Below the pieces are notes generated by a model. It worked only from the letters and a program-made list of their open reading frames with translations, was not told where the DNA came from and ran no database searches. The translations under genes were made by a program, and so were the position numbers. Below, piece by piece: positions 1-7,383 of a stretch of 64,000 bases of DNA (within the stretch, counting starts at the first letter, position 1; every line of letters starts with the position of its first letter). This DNA is from Nocardioides zeae. Lineage in GTDB: Bacteria; Actinomycetota; Actinomycetes; Propionibacteriales; Nocardioidaceae. The stretch lies in NCBI RefSeq assembly GCF_030818655.1, contig NZ_JAUTAN010000001.1, positions 1,240,001-1,304,000 on the forward strand. The letters run 5' to 3'.

Positions 1-474
1 CGAAGGCCGGGCGGAGCGCTGTGCGGAGCCGGTGGCCCAAGGGATCGGGGTCTGTCGCGCCTGGCCCCCCGCGGTGGTGGTCACGATGTACGTGCCGGCG
101 CCGCTGATCAGGCTCCACGCCACATCCAGGATCGCATCAGTCGTGGTCTGCGGCAGCACCGTGGCCGAGAAGACCCAGTCGGTACCCGCGGGCGAGTACG
201 TCCAGACGGGGGGTTGGTAGCCGCCGCTGTTCCTCGTTGCCTCAGTGGTGCTGAGGGGCATCCTGACCTCGACGATCAGCGTGTCGGTCAGCGAGGTGTT
301 CGTGACGGTGAATGCGGCCCGGCCGTTGCCTAGTCGGCGCACGTTCAAGGTGTAGCGGACCGACTCGGACGGATTGCTCGCCGCGAACGCAGGGGCGGCT
401 GTGACCGCAGCGACGGCGGGGGCCGTCCAGGCGGCTGCACGAATTACGGTACGGCGCCGGGGTGTGGAATACAT
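1..474 (-). CDS. Tat-exported protein, partial at left edge
   Basis: The reading frame is open from an ATG at 474 to the window edge (158 codons), so the C-terminus is missing. The N-terminus is a clear twin-arginine signal: PRRRTVIRAAAWTAP, a hydrophobic stretch, then an Ala-rich cleavage site ending APAFAAS near residue 32. The visible mature part is Thr/Ser/Val-rich, with a segment (GRAAFTVTNTS) that resembles a beta-sandwich, as in actinobacterial surface proteins of unknown function. No Shine-Dalgarno is obvious. It may be host or prophage cargo. The export signal is well supported; the function is unknown. Confidence 0.7.
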   Translation of the reverse strand, partial: MYSTPRRRTVIRAAAWTAPAVAAVTAAPAFAASNPSESVRYTLNVRRLGNGRAAFTVTNTSLTDTLIVEVRMPLSTTEATRNSGGYQPPVWTYSPAGTDWVFSATVLPQTTTDAILDVAWSLISGAGTYIVTTTAGGQARQTPIPWATGSAQRSARPS

Positions 475-587
475 GGGCGCAGCGTGGCACGCCGAGCCGA
501 TGTGCGTCCCCCGAATGGGCGAAGACGCCCTCGGCTCGCGGTCTGAACCGAGGGCGCCGTGCTGATGAGGTACCCCCGAACGCAGCG

Positions 588-628
588 AAAGCGCCCCCGC
601 CACCCACGTGGGGTGACGGGGGCGCTTC
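588..628 (-). terminator. Rho-independent terminator after the lysis cassette
   Basis: A perfect 10-bp inverted repeat (AGCGCCCCCG at 590-599 with CGGGGGCGCT at 617-626) is followed on the minus strand by TTTCG. It lies 25 bases beyond the stop of the holin-like gene and fits a terminator for the minus-strand lysis genes. The rest of 475-652 shows nothing else. Confidence 0.65.
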
Positions 629-652
629 GGCGAGGGTGGCGCGCTGGGGCGG

Positions 653-889
653 CTACTCGCGGCGGTGCTGAGGCGGGACCGGGGTGACGCGGGCACGGGC
701 CCACAGCGCGGCGGCCAGCGGGGCGACGACGCCGACAAACCCGACGATCGCGGTGTGCTGGGTGTCGTCGATCGGCACGCCGAACGCGCGCAGCAGGGCA
801 AGCCCGGCGGCGACGACGACGGTGGCGGAGACCGCGGTGCCGGCCGCGGTGGCGACTGGTTCGGTGCGGGCGGTGGTCTTCAGGTTCAT
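653..889 (-). CDS. Holin-like small membrane protein (phage)
   Basis: This 78-residue protein has two hydrophobic segments (about residues 13-35 and 46-66) separated by a short polar loop (GVPIDDTQHT) and a basic C-terminal tail. That is the size and shape of many small phage holins, which make membrane lesions so that endolysin can reach the wall. A strong Shine-Dalgarno (GGAGG, 5 bases before the ATG) supports the start. It lies 64 bases downstream of the endolysin on the same strand, completing a lysis cassette. Holins have little sequence conservation, so the call rests on topology and position. Confidence 0.55.
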   Translation of the reverse strand: MNLKTTARTEPVATAAGTAVSATVVVAAGLALLRAFGVPIDDTQHTAIVGFVGVVAPLAAALWARARVTPVPPQHRRE

Positions 890-953
890 GCGTACCTCCG
901 GCGGACGGCGCGACGGATCGCGAGGTGGACGATGAGGTCGAGCAGCCGGCGGG

Positions 954-1682
954 TCATGCCGGGATCCCGCGGCGCACGAGGAAGTCGATGCGAGTGATGA
1001 GCCGCTCGTACCGCTCGACGGTCTTCGGCTTCTTCGGGCGCGCGCGGTACGCCTGGTCCTTCGCGGCGTAGCACTCGCGCCGGCGTGCGGCGTACTGCGA
1101 CGCCGGGTAGGTCCGCAGGTACTTGTAGACCTCGGCGAGCTCGCGCTCGCGGCGGGCGTGCTGCGGGGTGCCGGGTTGGAGGTGCTGGAGCTTCTCGATG
1201 AGGTCGAGCTCCTTGTCGTGCAGCCGGCGGAAGGTCGGCTTCACGCGCACGGCCGGCGGCGTGGGCTTCGGCGGGGACCAGACCGTCCTGCCGTTGAGGT
1301 CCTCGGTCCAGCCGAGGAGCGTCGCACCCCAGCGCTTCGTGATGACGTCGCTGTGGACGACGTCGATCTTGCCGCGGCGAAGGATGTCGTTGGAGAGCAC
1401 GTAGCCGTTGCCGAGCGACAGCGCCACGTGGCCGTGGGGCCCGGGCGTCCGCCAGAAGACGGGTACGCCCGCGGGGATGCTCTCGGCCCGGGACGTGACG
1501 TGCCGGCGCTCGGCGCCTGCCCACGCCTTGATGGCCGACGTGTAGGCCGCGTCGATGCCGAAGCAGGAGCGGACGAAGACGAGGCACCAGGCGAGCCAGG
1601 TGCCGTCCTTCGTCGGGGCGCGGCGGGTCGAGTCGACCCAGCTGCGGCCCCACTCGATCGCGTCGCCTGTGGAGCGGGCCAT
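954..1682 (-). CDS. Phage endolysin-like CHAP/NlpC-type peptidase
   Basis: The product has 242 residues. The N-terminal half contains a Cys in AWCLVFVRSCFG (near residue 32) and a His in PHGHVALSLGNG (near residue 84), the Cys/His pair expected of CHAP or NlpC/P60-type amidohydrolases that cut peptidoglycan stem peptides. The C-terminal half (from about residue 135) is Lys/Arg/Tyr-rich and helical, perhaps a wall-binding or structural tail. The ATG overlaps the stop of the upstream small gene (TGATG), showing translational coupling. The holin-like gene follows. A bacterial cell-wall hydrolase is less likely, as there is no signal peptide. Confidence 0.65.
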   Translation of the reverse strand: MARSTGDAIEWGRSWVDSTRRAPTKDGTWLAWCLVFVRSCFGIDAAYTSAIKAWAGAERRHVTSRAESIPAGVPVFWRTPGPHGHVALSLGNGYVLSNDILRRGKIDVVHSDVITKRWGATLLGWTEDLNGRTVWSPPKPTPPAVRVKPTFRRLHDKELDLIEKLQHLQPGTPQHARRERELAEVYKYLRTYPASQYAARRRECYAAKDQAYRARPKKPKTVERYERLITRIDFLVRRGIPA

Positions 1683-1885
1683 CACGCCTCCTCGCTGTCG
1701 TCGTCGGGCGCGTCGGTGCCGGGGGCGGCGTCGGTGGTGTCCGAGCCGTCCTCCTGCACGCTGTCGCCGGTGTAGGGGCACGGGAGCGCGACAGCCAGGT
1801 CGTGCTCGTCGGCCTGATGCGCGAGCTCGAGCGGGTCGACGTCGACCCCGCCCGGCTCGGTGTTCTCGGTGGCGTGCTCGGACAC
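1682..1885 (-). CDS. Small acidic protein upstream of endolysin
   Basis: This 67-residue protein is strongly acidic (DEHD, EDGSDTTD and a DDDSEEA tail) and has no hydrophobic segment. It starts at a GTG preceded by an excellent Shine-Dalgarno (GAGGAGGA, 4 bases upstream), and its stop overlaps the endolysin ATG. Position and coupling point to a phage tail-end or lysis-module gene. No family is recognised. Confidence 0.5.
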   Translation of the reverse strand: MSEHATENTEPGGVDVDPLELAHQADEHDLAVALPCPYTGDSVQEDGSDTTDAAPGTDAPDDDSEEA

Positions 1886-1925
1886 GGGGTCCTCCTCGGG
1901 GTGGGTTGGTGCCGGGGTACGCGAA

Positions 1926-1953
1926 AGCCCGCCACGCCGACGCGGGGCGGGCT
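1926..1953. other. GC-rich hairpin between divergent small genes
   Basis: AGCCCGCC (1926-1933) pairs perfectly with GGCGGGCT (1946-1953) around a 12-base loop. It lies 5' of both the minus-strand gene ending its leader at 1885 and the plus-strand gene starting at 1966. There is no T-tract, so it may be a leader structure or a weak terminator. Confidence 0.35.
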
Positions 1954-1965
1954 AGGTTGCGGGCC

Positions 1966-2157
1966 ATGTCTGTTGCAATGGCCTCAGCGGTCTGCTTCAC
2001 CGTGGGAACTGCGCTGCACCTGACGGTCTCGGTGGTGGACCGAAGCGGGCGAGATGTTGAGAGCCGTGTGGTGCTGTCCGTCCTGGATTGGTTCGTCCCC
2101 ATGGGGTGGGCGGCGCTGCTCGTGGGGTCGGTGTGCGCCGTGCTCGCGGCCGCGTAG
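1966..2157 (+). CDS. Small two-helix membrane protein
   Basis: The 63-residue product has two hydrophobic segments (about residues 1-20 and 40-63) with a charged loop (DRSGRDVESR) between them. No family is recognised. It sits among prophage remnants and may be phage or host. No convincing ribosome site is seen, so the gene is only moderately supported. Confidence 0.3.
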   Translation: MSVAMASAVCFTVGTALHLTVSVVDRSGRDVESRVVLSVLDWFVPMGWAALLVGSVCAVLAAA

Positions 2158-2225
2158 GCGTGAAGGCCCGCTCGTTCGGTTCGCTAAGCGCCGGGCTGGG
2201 TTGACAGCGCTGAGAGGGTGCGGTC

Positions 2226-2384
2226 ATGGGAAATTTGACTGACCTTGCCATCGCCCTGTCCGCCCTGAAGACCGCCAGCGACCAGGGGGTGGATGGCGAA
2301 GAGCTGACCGCCCTCGAGGAGGAAGCCCGCAAGTCGTTGCGTCTCTCCGTCAGCGAGCTGGGCAGCGGGCCGGCCTACTACTGA
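2226..2384 (+). CDS. Small hypothetical protein
   Basis: A 52-residue frame begins at an ATG at 2226, with MGNLTDLAIALSALKTA at its N-terminus and a Glu-rich amphipathic centre (EELTALEEEARK) that could form a short helix. No family is recognised. It lies just before the integrase region. Codon use is like real genes, but its size makes the call tentative. Confidence 0.3.
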   Translation: MGNLTDLAIALSALKTASDQGVDGEELTALEEEARKSLRLSVSELGSGPAYY

Positions 2385-2400
2385 GGCGGATTCAGCGAGC

Positions 2401-2650
2401 ATGTCCGAGGGTCCGGTGGGTGGTGGCGGCTCGACCATTGAGGAGCGTTGGGCAGCTCATGCCCGGGACCTCTTCGTGTCCACGGTCGACGACTTGGCCC
2501 GTCGCTGCCGGCGAGATCAGCATGACGCCTAGGAAGCGATGGGGGCGGCGGCGTTGCTCCGCAAGCTGCTGGTCGACGGGACACGTCTCGTCGACCAGCG
2601 GGCCATCAACCCGAACCGCCGCGAGTTGGCGTTCAGCGGTCGACCGATGC
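2401..2650 (+). pseudogene. Remnant ORF with in-frame amber stop, fused to integrase
   Basis: From the ATG at 2401 the frame reads a plausible helical protein (STIEERWAAHARDLFVSTV, then DDLARRCRRDQ), meets TAG at 2530-2532, and continues in the same frame with EAMGAAALLRKLLVDGTRLVDQ. Both halves look like one original coding sequence, because the hydrophilic/helical pattern continues across the stop. Beyond about 2650 the frame becomes the truncated integrase. I read this as the 5' part of an unrelated small gene, inactivated by the nonsense codon and joined to integrase sequence by deletion. The original function is not recognised. Confidence 0.5.
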
Positions 2651-3456
2651 ACGCCTCCGCGTTCCCTCCCGCGCTCCCTGCCAACCGTCCGATGTTGGTC
2701 GGGCACGCGCACCTCTCGGGACTGCTCTCCGCGGCAGTCGAGGACGGGCGGCTGCCGGCCAACCCGGCGGCGGGCCTGAACCTGCCCACTGCAGCGCCGA
2801 AGCCGATCTTCTACTGGACGCAGGACGAGGCGGCTGCGTCGCTCCTCGAGCTGGGCGGCGCGGACGCGCTCGCGGTCGAGCTGGACCTCTACGTCGGGCT
2901 ACGCTCGGGCGAGTTTTTCGGGCTCCGACGCCGGTACGTCGACCTGAGCATGGGGCTCCTGCACGTGCACGGCGTTGCCACCCGCGACGGCTGGCGCCCC
3001 TGCGCCAAGACGACGATGTCGCACCGGGCGGTGCCGATCCCGCGGCACCTACGTCCCCGGCTCGCGGCGCACGTCGCCTACCTCGACCCGGACGACACCG
3101 TCTTCCCTGCGCCGCGCGGCGGGCTGTGGAACGACCGCAACTTCGCACGGCGCGTCTTCACGCCCGCGATCGAGCGCGCCGGCGTCTCGGCGGGCACGCC
3201 GTACGACATGCGGCACGCCGCGGCGTCGTGGCTGGTGCAGCGCGGCGTGCCGCTGCTCGACGTGCAGCAGCTTCTCGGGCACGAGAAGTACGCGACGACC
3301 CTGCGGTACGCCCACCTGAAGCCGGGGGAGTTCGGGTCGGTCCTCGATGCCTGGGGCGATGCGCCGCTCGACCCGCGTGGGCCCACGGTCACCAGGCCAA
3401 CCGCACCACAACCGCACGACGGCGTGGGGCATAGAAAAAGACCCCGTCTCGACTGA
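2539..3456 (+). CDS. Tyrosine recombinase (integrase), N-terminally truncated
   Basis: The 305-residue frame holds a complete-looking tyrosine-recombinase catalytic domain: Arg I in GLRSGEFFG, the box II region YDMRHAAASW (Tyr in place of the usual first His of HxxR), LLGHEKYATT, and the nucleophile Tyr in TTLRYAHL. Only the end of the core-binding domain is present (LSGLLSAAVEDGRLPANP, from about residue 58); the arm-binding region and most of the core-binding domain are missing, and the first ~50 residues belong to the upstream remnant. The 3' end runs into the tRNA terminator. It probably belongs to a decayed prophage integrated at tRNA-Val; activity is doubtful. Confidence 0.7.
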   Translation: MGAAALLRKLLVDGTRLVDQRAINPNRRELAFSGRPMHASAFPPALPANRPMLVGHAHLSGLLSAAVEDGRLPANPAAGLNLPTAAPKPIFYWTQDEAAASLLELGGADALAVELDLYVGLRSGEFFGLRRRYVDLSMGLLHVHGVATRDGWRPCAKTTMSHRAVPIPRHLRPRLAAHVAYLDPDDTVFPAPRGGLWNDRNFARRVFTPAIERAGVSAGTPYDMRHAAASWLVQRGVPLLDVQQLLGHEKYATTLRYAHLKPGEFGSVLDAWGDAPLDPRGPTVTRPTAPQPHDGVGHRKRPRLD

Positions 3457-3472
3457 GTCGAAACGGGGCCTG
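3435..3472 (-). terminator. Terminator of the tRNA operon
   Basis: On the minus strand CCCCGTTTCGAC and GTCGAGACGGGG form a 12-bp stem with one G-U pair and a 3-base loop, followed by a TTTTTC tract. It begins about 20 bases past the 3' end of tRNA-Val(GAC). The integrase stop codon (3454-3456) lies inside the stem. Confidence 0.85.
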
Positions 3473-3490
3473 ACCTACGGTGATGCTGGT

Positions 3491-3561
3491 GGGCGATACT
3501 GGGTTTGAACCAGTGACCTCTTCCGTGTCAAGGAAGCGCGCTACCACTGCGCCAATCGCCC
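3491..3561 (-). tRNA. tRNA-Val (GAC)
   Basis: A full cloverleaf with a GGGCGAT/ATCGCCC acceptor stem. The anticodon loop TTGACAC gives GAC, reading GUC. The T-loop is GGTTCAAACC. No CCA is encoded. It is last in the Gly-Cys-Val operon. Its 3' end faces the truncated integrase, so it is the likely attachment site of the prophage remnant. Confidence 0.95.
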
Positions 3562-3600
3562 TAGACGACCAACGATCCCTTGCGGGACCGGAGGCAATCG

Positions 3601-3671
3601 AGGTGGAGACGGGATTTGAACCCGTGTAGACGGATTTGCAGTCCGTTGCCTCGCCTCTCGGCCACTCCACC
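3601..3671 (-). tRNA. tRNA-Cys (GCA)
   Basis: A cloverleaf with a GGTGGAG/CTCCACC acceptor stem and discriminator U, as expected for tRNA-Cys. The anticodon loop CTGCAAA gives GCA. It is the middle gene of the minus-strand Gly-Cys-Val cluster. Confidence 0.95.
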
Positions 3672-3699
3672 GTGGAGGCTGGTACCTACTTCTCTCCGA

Positions 3700-3771
3700 G
3701 CGGACGACGAGGCTCGAACTCGCGACCTCAACCTTGGCAAGGTTGCGCTCTACCAACTGAGCTACGTCCGC
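3700..3771 (-). tRNA. tRNA-Gly (GCC)
   Basis: A cloverleaf with a GCGGACG acceptor arm. The anticodon loop TTGCCAA gives GCC. It is the first gene of the minus-strand tRNA operon; the promoter must lie in 3772-3930, which it shares with the divergent aminotransferase gene. Confidence 0.95.
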
Positions 3772-3921
3772 TTGCGCTCCGCTCCGGGTTTTTCGCCCGG
3801 TTCGGCGTGCGTCGAGAACATTAGCGGATGCCGGGGGGCGTGCAAAATCCGGGTCACGGTGGTGTGTCGGGGAGGTGGAATCACGGGCCCGTGACCCCCT
3901 GAACTGCCAGGTCAGACCCCC

Positions 3922-3927
3922 TACGAT
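3922..3927 (+). promoter_or_regulatory. -10 box of leaderless aminotransferase transcript
   Basis: TACGAT lies 6 bases before the ATG at 3934, and no Shine-Dalgarno is present. This is the spacing of leaderless actinobacterial mRNAs, in which transcription starts at the start codon. Confidence 0.5.
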
Positions 3928-3933
3928 CGCTCC

Positions 3934-4755
3934 ATGAAGACCTGGGTGAACGGCCGGATGCTCGACGATCCCGACCAGCCGGTGCTGACGGCGACCGACC
4001 ACGGGGTGACCGTCGGGGACGGTGTCTTCGAGTCGATCAAGGTCGTGGACGGCCGGGCGTTCGCCCTGACCCGCCACCTCGACCGGCTCGTCTCGTCCGC
4101 GCGGGGCATCGGCCTCGACCGGGTCGACGTCGGCGCCGTGCGGGCGGGCATCGATGCCGCCCTCGCCGCGGAGCACCTCGCGTTCGGGCGGCTCCGGGTC
4201 ACCGTCACGGGCGGCCCCGGTCCGCTGGGCTCCGGGCGCGGGGACGCGCCGTACTCGCTCCTCGTCTCCGCCGTCCCCATGCAGCCGCTGCCGACCGTCA
4301 CCGATGTCGTGACCGTGCCGTGGACCCGCAACGAGCGCAGTGCGGTCGCGGGGCTGAAGACGACGTCGTACGCCGAGAACGTCGTCGCGCTCGCCCGCGC
4401 GACCGAGCAGGGCGCGAGCGAGGCGGTCTTCGCCAACACGCAGGGGCACCTCTGCGAGGGCACGGGGTCGAACGTCTTCTACGTCGTCGACGGCGAGATG
4501 CGCACGCCCACGCTGGCCAGCGGCTGCCTCGCCGGCGTGACGCGGGCGCTCGTCCTCGACTGGTGCGGGGGGGCGGAGGTCGACGAGCCGATCGAGGTGG
4601 CCGAGGCGGCCGACGAGGTGTTCCTGGTGAGCACGACCCGGGACGTCCAGGCCGTACGGCGCTGGAACGGCCGCGAGCTGCCGGCGCCCGGTCCGGTGAC
4701 GGCCGAGGCGCAGCGGGTCTGGCGTGAGCGGGAGGCCGCCGACATCGACCCGTGA
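3934..4755 (+). CDS. Class IV aminotransferase / aminodeoxychorismate lyase-like
   Basis: This 273-residue PLP enzyme belongs to fold type IV (the PabC/IlvE/D-amino-acid transaminase family). The PLP Schiff-base lysine is K142 in GLKTTSYAENV, a sequence typical of 4-amino-4-deoxychorismate lyase-like members. The phosphate-binding region LCEGTGSNVF and SGCLAGVTR follow. The N-terminal TDHGVTVGDGVFES block is also conserved. The length is normal. It probably makes p-aminobenzoate for folate, but family IV members cannot be separated safely by sequence alone. It stands alone, leaderless, divergent from the tRNA operon; no pabB is nearby. Confidence 0.8.
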   Translation: MKTWVNGRMLDDPDQPVLTATDHGVTVGDGVFESIKVVDGRAFALTRHLDRLVSSARGIGLDRVDVGAVRAGIDAALAAEHLAFGRLRVTVTGGPGPLGSGRGDAPYSLLVSAVPMQPLPTVTDVVTVPWTRNERSAVAGLKTTSYAENVVALARATEQGASEAVFANTQGHLCEGTGSNVFYVVDGEMRTPTLASGCLAGVTRALVLDWCGGAEVDEPIEVAEAADEVFLVSTTRDVQAVRRWNGRELPAPGPVTAEAQRVWREREAADIDP

Positions 4756-4819
4756 GGGCCGAACGACCCCGATGTGAGTTCGTGGGGGAGGTGCGCTAAC
4801 GTATGCGACCGCACCACGC

Positions 4820-4890
4820 GGGCGATTGGCGCAGTGGTAGCGCGCTTCGTTCACACCGAAGAGGTCACTGGTTCGAACCCAGTATCGCCC
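4820..4890 (+). tRNA. tRNA-Val (CAC)
   Basis: A cloverleaf almost identical to tRNA-Val(GAC) at 3491-3561, with the same GGGCGAT acceptor and D-arm. The anticodon loop TTCACAC gives CAC, reading GUG. Compensating changes in the anticodon stem (CTTCG/CGAAG) confirm the fold. Confidence 0.95.
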
Positions 4891-4900
4891 ACCGCACGAG

Positions 4901-4950
4901 GACCGCCCCCGACCAGCCAGCAGGCAGGTCGGGGGCGGTTCTGTCGTTCC
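4901..4950 (+). terminator. Terminator after tRNA-Val (CAC)
   Basis: ACCGCCCCCGACC (4902-4914) and GGTCGGGGGCGGT (4927-4939) make a perfect 13-bp stem with a 12-base loop, followed by TCTGTCGTT. It begins 12 bases after the tRNA. The stretch 4951-5054 holds nothing else recognisable. Confidence 0.75.
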
Positions 4951-5054
4951 TGGCCTCGTCCGACCGCTCGGCTCGGCCGTGCGTTCCTGCACAGCCGACG
5001 TGCGCGGCTGGCCATTGCCCCGCACTGCTCGCGGCTGCGACGGTCGCCTTGATT

Positions 5055-5085
5055 AGTAGGACGTCATACTTTTGGACGTCCTACT
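5055..5085. promoter_or_regulatory. Perfect inverted-repeat operator of the valine catabolism operon
   Basis: AGTAGGACGTC (5055-5065) is repeated in inverted form as GACGTCCTACT (5075-5085) around a 9-base spacer. It lies 30 bases before the first gene of the acyl-CoA operon. A palindrome of this length in an otherwise unique leader is the signature of a dimeric repressor site (TetR or GntR size). The regulator is not encoded within the window beside it. Confidence 0.65.
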
Positions 5086-5115
5086 GCTGACCGACCCGAC
5101 GTGAATGGAGATGGT

Positions 5116-6258
5116 GTGAACCTCGACGAGGACGATCTCGCTGCGATGGTCGCGGCCGTGCGGAAGTTCGCCGAGGCCGAGCTGGCGCCGCACGCCCAGG
5201 AGCGCGACGAGAAGAAGATCTTCCCCGTCGACGTCCTGCAGCGGGCGGGCGAGCTGGGGCTCGGCGGCCTCTACGCCGGCGAGGAGCACGGGGGCATCGG
5301 CCTGCCGCGCCGCGCCGCCGCGGCGGTGTTCGTCGAGCTGGCGCGCGGCGACACCGCGATCGCGGCCTACATCAGCATCCACAACATGGTGGCGTGGATG
5401 GTCGACACCTTCGCGACCGACGAGGTACGGGCGGCGTGGCTGCCCGAGCTGAGCGCGATGCAGAAGCTCGCGTCCTACTGCCTGACCGAGCCCGACGCCG
5501 GGTCCGACGCCGCCGCCATCCGCACGACGGCGCGGCGTGACGGTGACGAGTACGTGCTCCGCGGCGTGAAGCAGTTCATCTCCGGCGCGGGCTCGACCGA
5601 CGCGTACCTGGTGATGGCCCGCACCGGCGGACCGGACGCGCGGGGCATCTCCGCCTTCCTGGTCCCGGCCGACAGCGAGGGCCTGTCGTTCGGGGCCAAC
5701 GAGCGCAAGATGGGCTGGAACGCGCAGCCGACCCGTCAGGTGGTGCTCGAGGACGTCCGCGTCCCGGCCTCCCACCGGCTCGGAGAGGAGGGCGAGGGCT
5801 TCTCCATCGCCATGCGGGGCCTCAACGGCGGCCGCATCAACATCGCGGCGTGCTCGCTGGGCGGTGCCTCGTGGGCGGTGGAGCGAGCGGCGGTGCACCT
5901 GCGCGAGCGGATCGCCTTCGGCAAGCCGCTGAGCGCGCAGCAGGCGCTGCAGTTCCGGCTCGCCGACATGACGACGAGCATCGAGGCCTCCCGCTGCCTG
6001 CTCGAGCGGGCGGCGACGGCGCTCGACGAGGGCAGCCCCGACGCGGTGCAGCTGTGCGCGATGGCGAAGCAGTTCGTCACCGACCAGTGCTTCGAGGCCG
6101 CGAACGCGGCACTGCAGCTCCACGGCGGCTACGGCTACCTTGCCGAGTACGGCGTGGAGCGCGTGGTGCGGGACCTGCGCGTCCACCAGATCCTGGAAGG
6201 GACCAACGAGATCATGCGACTCATCGTGAGCCGGGCGGCGCTGGAGGGTGCGGCGTGA
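5116..6258 (+). CDS. Acyl-CoA dehydrogenase (probable isobutyryl-CoA dehydrogenase)
   Basis: An FAD flavoenzyme of about 380 residues that introduces the alpha-beta double bond into an acyl-CoA. Conserved blocks are YCLTEPDAGSDAAAI, KQFISGAGSTDAYLVMART, the FAD/CoA segment RIAFGKPLSAQQALQFRLAD, QLHGGYGYLAEYGVER and the C-terminal LEGTNEIMRLIV, whose first Glu is the usual catalytic base. I prefer the GTG at 5116 (GGAG 5 bases upstream) to the GTG at 5101. The operon context (HIBYL-CoA hydrolase, 3-hydroxyisobutyrate dehydrogenase, enoyl-CoA hydratase) indicates valine breakdown with isobutyryl-CoA as substrate. Control is probably by the palindrome just upstream. Confidence 0.85.
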   Translation: MNLDEDDLAAMVAAVRKFAEAELAPHAQERDEKKIFPVDVLQRAGELGLGGLYAGEEHGGIGLPRRAAAAVFVELARGDTAIAAYISIHNMVAWMVDTFATDEVRAAWLPELSAMQKLASYCLTEPDAGSDAAAIRTTARRDGDEYVLRGVKQFISGAGSTDAYLVMARTGGPDARGISAFLVPADSEGLSFGANERKMGWNAQPTRQVVLEDVRVPASHRLGEEGEGFSIAMRGLNGGRINIAACSLGGASWAVERAAVHLRERIAFGKPLSAQQALQFRLADMTTSIEASRCLLERAATALDEGSPDAVQLCAMAKQFVTDQCFEAANAALQLHGGYGYLAEYGVERVVRDLRVHQILEGTNEIMRLIVSRAALEGAA

Positions 6259-7370
6259 CCGCCCCCGGGACGCCGGCGGTCGAGCAGCCGGCCGAGCCCC
6301 CCGTCCTCGTCGAGCGACGCGGTCGGGCCGGCGTGCTGACGCTCAACCGCCCCCGCGCCCTCAATGCGCTGACGCACGAGATGGTCGGGCTCCTCGACGA
6401 GGCGCTGCAGGCCTGGGCGGAGGCCCCCGACGTCGAGGTCGTCGTGCTGCGCGGCGCCGGTGAGCGCGGCCTGTGCGCGGGCGGCGACATCGTGGCCATC
6501 CACCGCGACGCCACCACGGGCGGCACGGGGTCGGAGGACTTCTGGCGCGACGAGTACCACCTCAACGCGCTCATCGCGCGCTACCCCAAGCCGTACGTCG
6601 CCTTCATGGACGGCATCGTGCTGGGCGGTGGGGTGGGCGTCTCGGCGCACGCCTCGCACCGCGTGGTCACCGAGCGCACCCGGATCGGCATGCCGGAGAC
6701 CGGCATCGGCTTCGTCCCCGACGTGGGCGGGACGTGGCTGCTGTCGCGCTCGCCCGGCGAGCTGGGCACGTACGTCGCGCTGACGGCCGGTCACGCCGAC
6801 GGGGCCGACGCGCTGGTGCTGGGCCTGGCGGACCGCATGGTCGCCTCGAGCGACCTCGACCGCCTGGTGGAGCAGCTGGCCGACCCGTCGGCGGGGGACG
6901 TCGACGCCGTGCTGGACGCCGTCGCGGTGCCCGCCCCCGCGAGCACGCTGACCGCGGCCCGGGAGTGGATCGACGCGGGCTTCGCCGACGACGACGCCCG
7001 CGACGTCGTGGCCGCACTGCGGGCCCGGCCGGAGCCCGAGGCCCGCGCGGCGGCCGACGCCGTCGAGGCGAAGTCGCCGACCTCGGTGGCCGTGACGCTG
7101 CGGGCCCTGCGCGCGGCCCGCGACCTGGGCAGCCTGGAGGAGGCGCTGGCGCAGGAGTACCGCATCGCGCTGCGGATGCTGCGCGGCCACGACTTCCCCG
7201 AGGGCGTCCGGGCCCAGGTCATCGACAAGGACCGGAACCCGCGCTGGGATCCCGCCTCGCTCGAGCTGCTGCAGGACGCGGACGTCGCGTCGTACTTCGC
7301 TCCGCTCGGCGACGCCGAGCTCGGCCTCACCCGCCCGCCCTCGCCCGCGTCCGCGGGCGCCGAGGGCTGA
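6255..7370 (+). CDS. 3-hydroxyisobutyryl-CoA hydrolase
   Basis: This crotonase-fold protein of 371 residues is longer than a hydratase (~260), the size of 3-hydroxyisobutyryl-CoA hydrolases, which release 3-hydroxyisobutyrate from its CoA ester. Typical blocks are ERGLCAGGDIVAIHRD (oxyanion hole), YVAFMDGIVLGGGVGVS, PETGIGFVPDVGGTWLLSR, and the C-terminal QEYRIALRML and DKDRNPRWDP, which hydratases lack. The GTG start overlaps the stop of the dehydrogenase (GTGA), indicating translational coupling. Together with its neighbours it completes the middle of the valine pathway. Confidence 0.9.
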   Translation: MTAPGTPAVEQPAEPPVLVERRGRAGVLTLNRPRALNALTHEMVGLLDEALQAWAEAPDVEVVVLRGAGERGLCAGGDIVAIHRDATTGGTGSEDFWRDEYHLNALIARYPKPYVAFMDGIVLGGGVGVSAHASHRVVTERTRIGMPETGIGFVPDVGGTWLLSRSPGELGTYVALTAGHADGADALVLGLADRMVASSDLDRLVEQLADPSAGDVDAVLDAVAVPAPASTLTAAREWIDAGFADDDARDVVAALRARPEPEARAAADAVEAKSPTSVAVTLRALRAARDLGSLEEALAQEYRIALRMLRGHDFPEGVRAQVIDKDRNPRWDPASLELLQDADVASYFAPLGDAELGLTRPPSPASAGAEG

Positions 7371-7383
7371 GGAAAGGAACCGC

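Noticed and set aside
2420..2779. 119-codon plus-strand ORF overlapping the integrase 5' end
   Set aside because: It is Arg/Ser/Thr-rich shadow sequence; the frame starting at 2401 is more protein-like.
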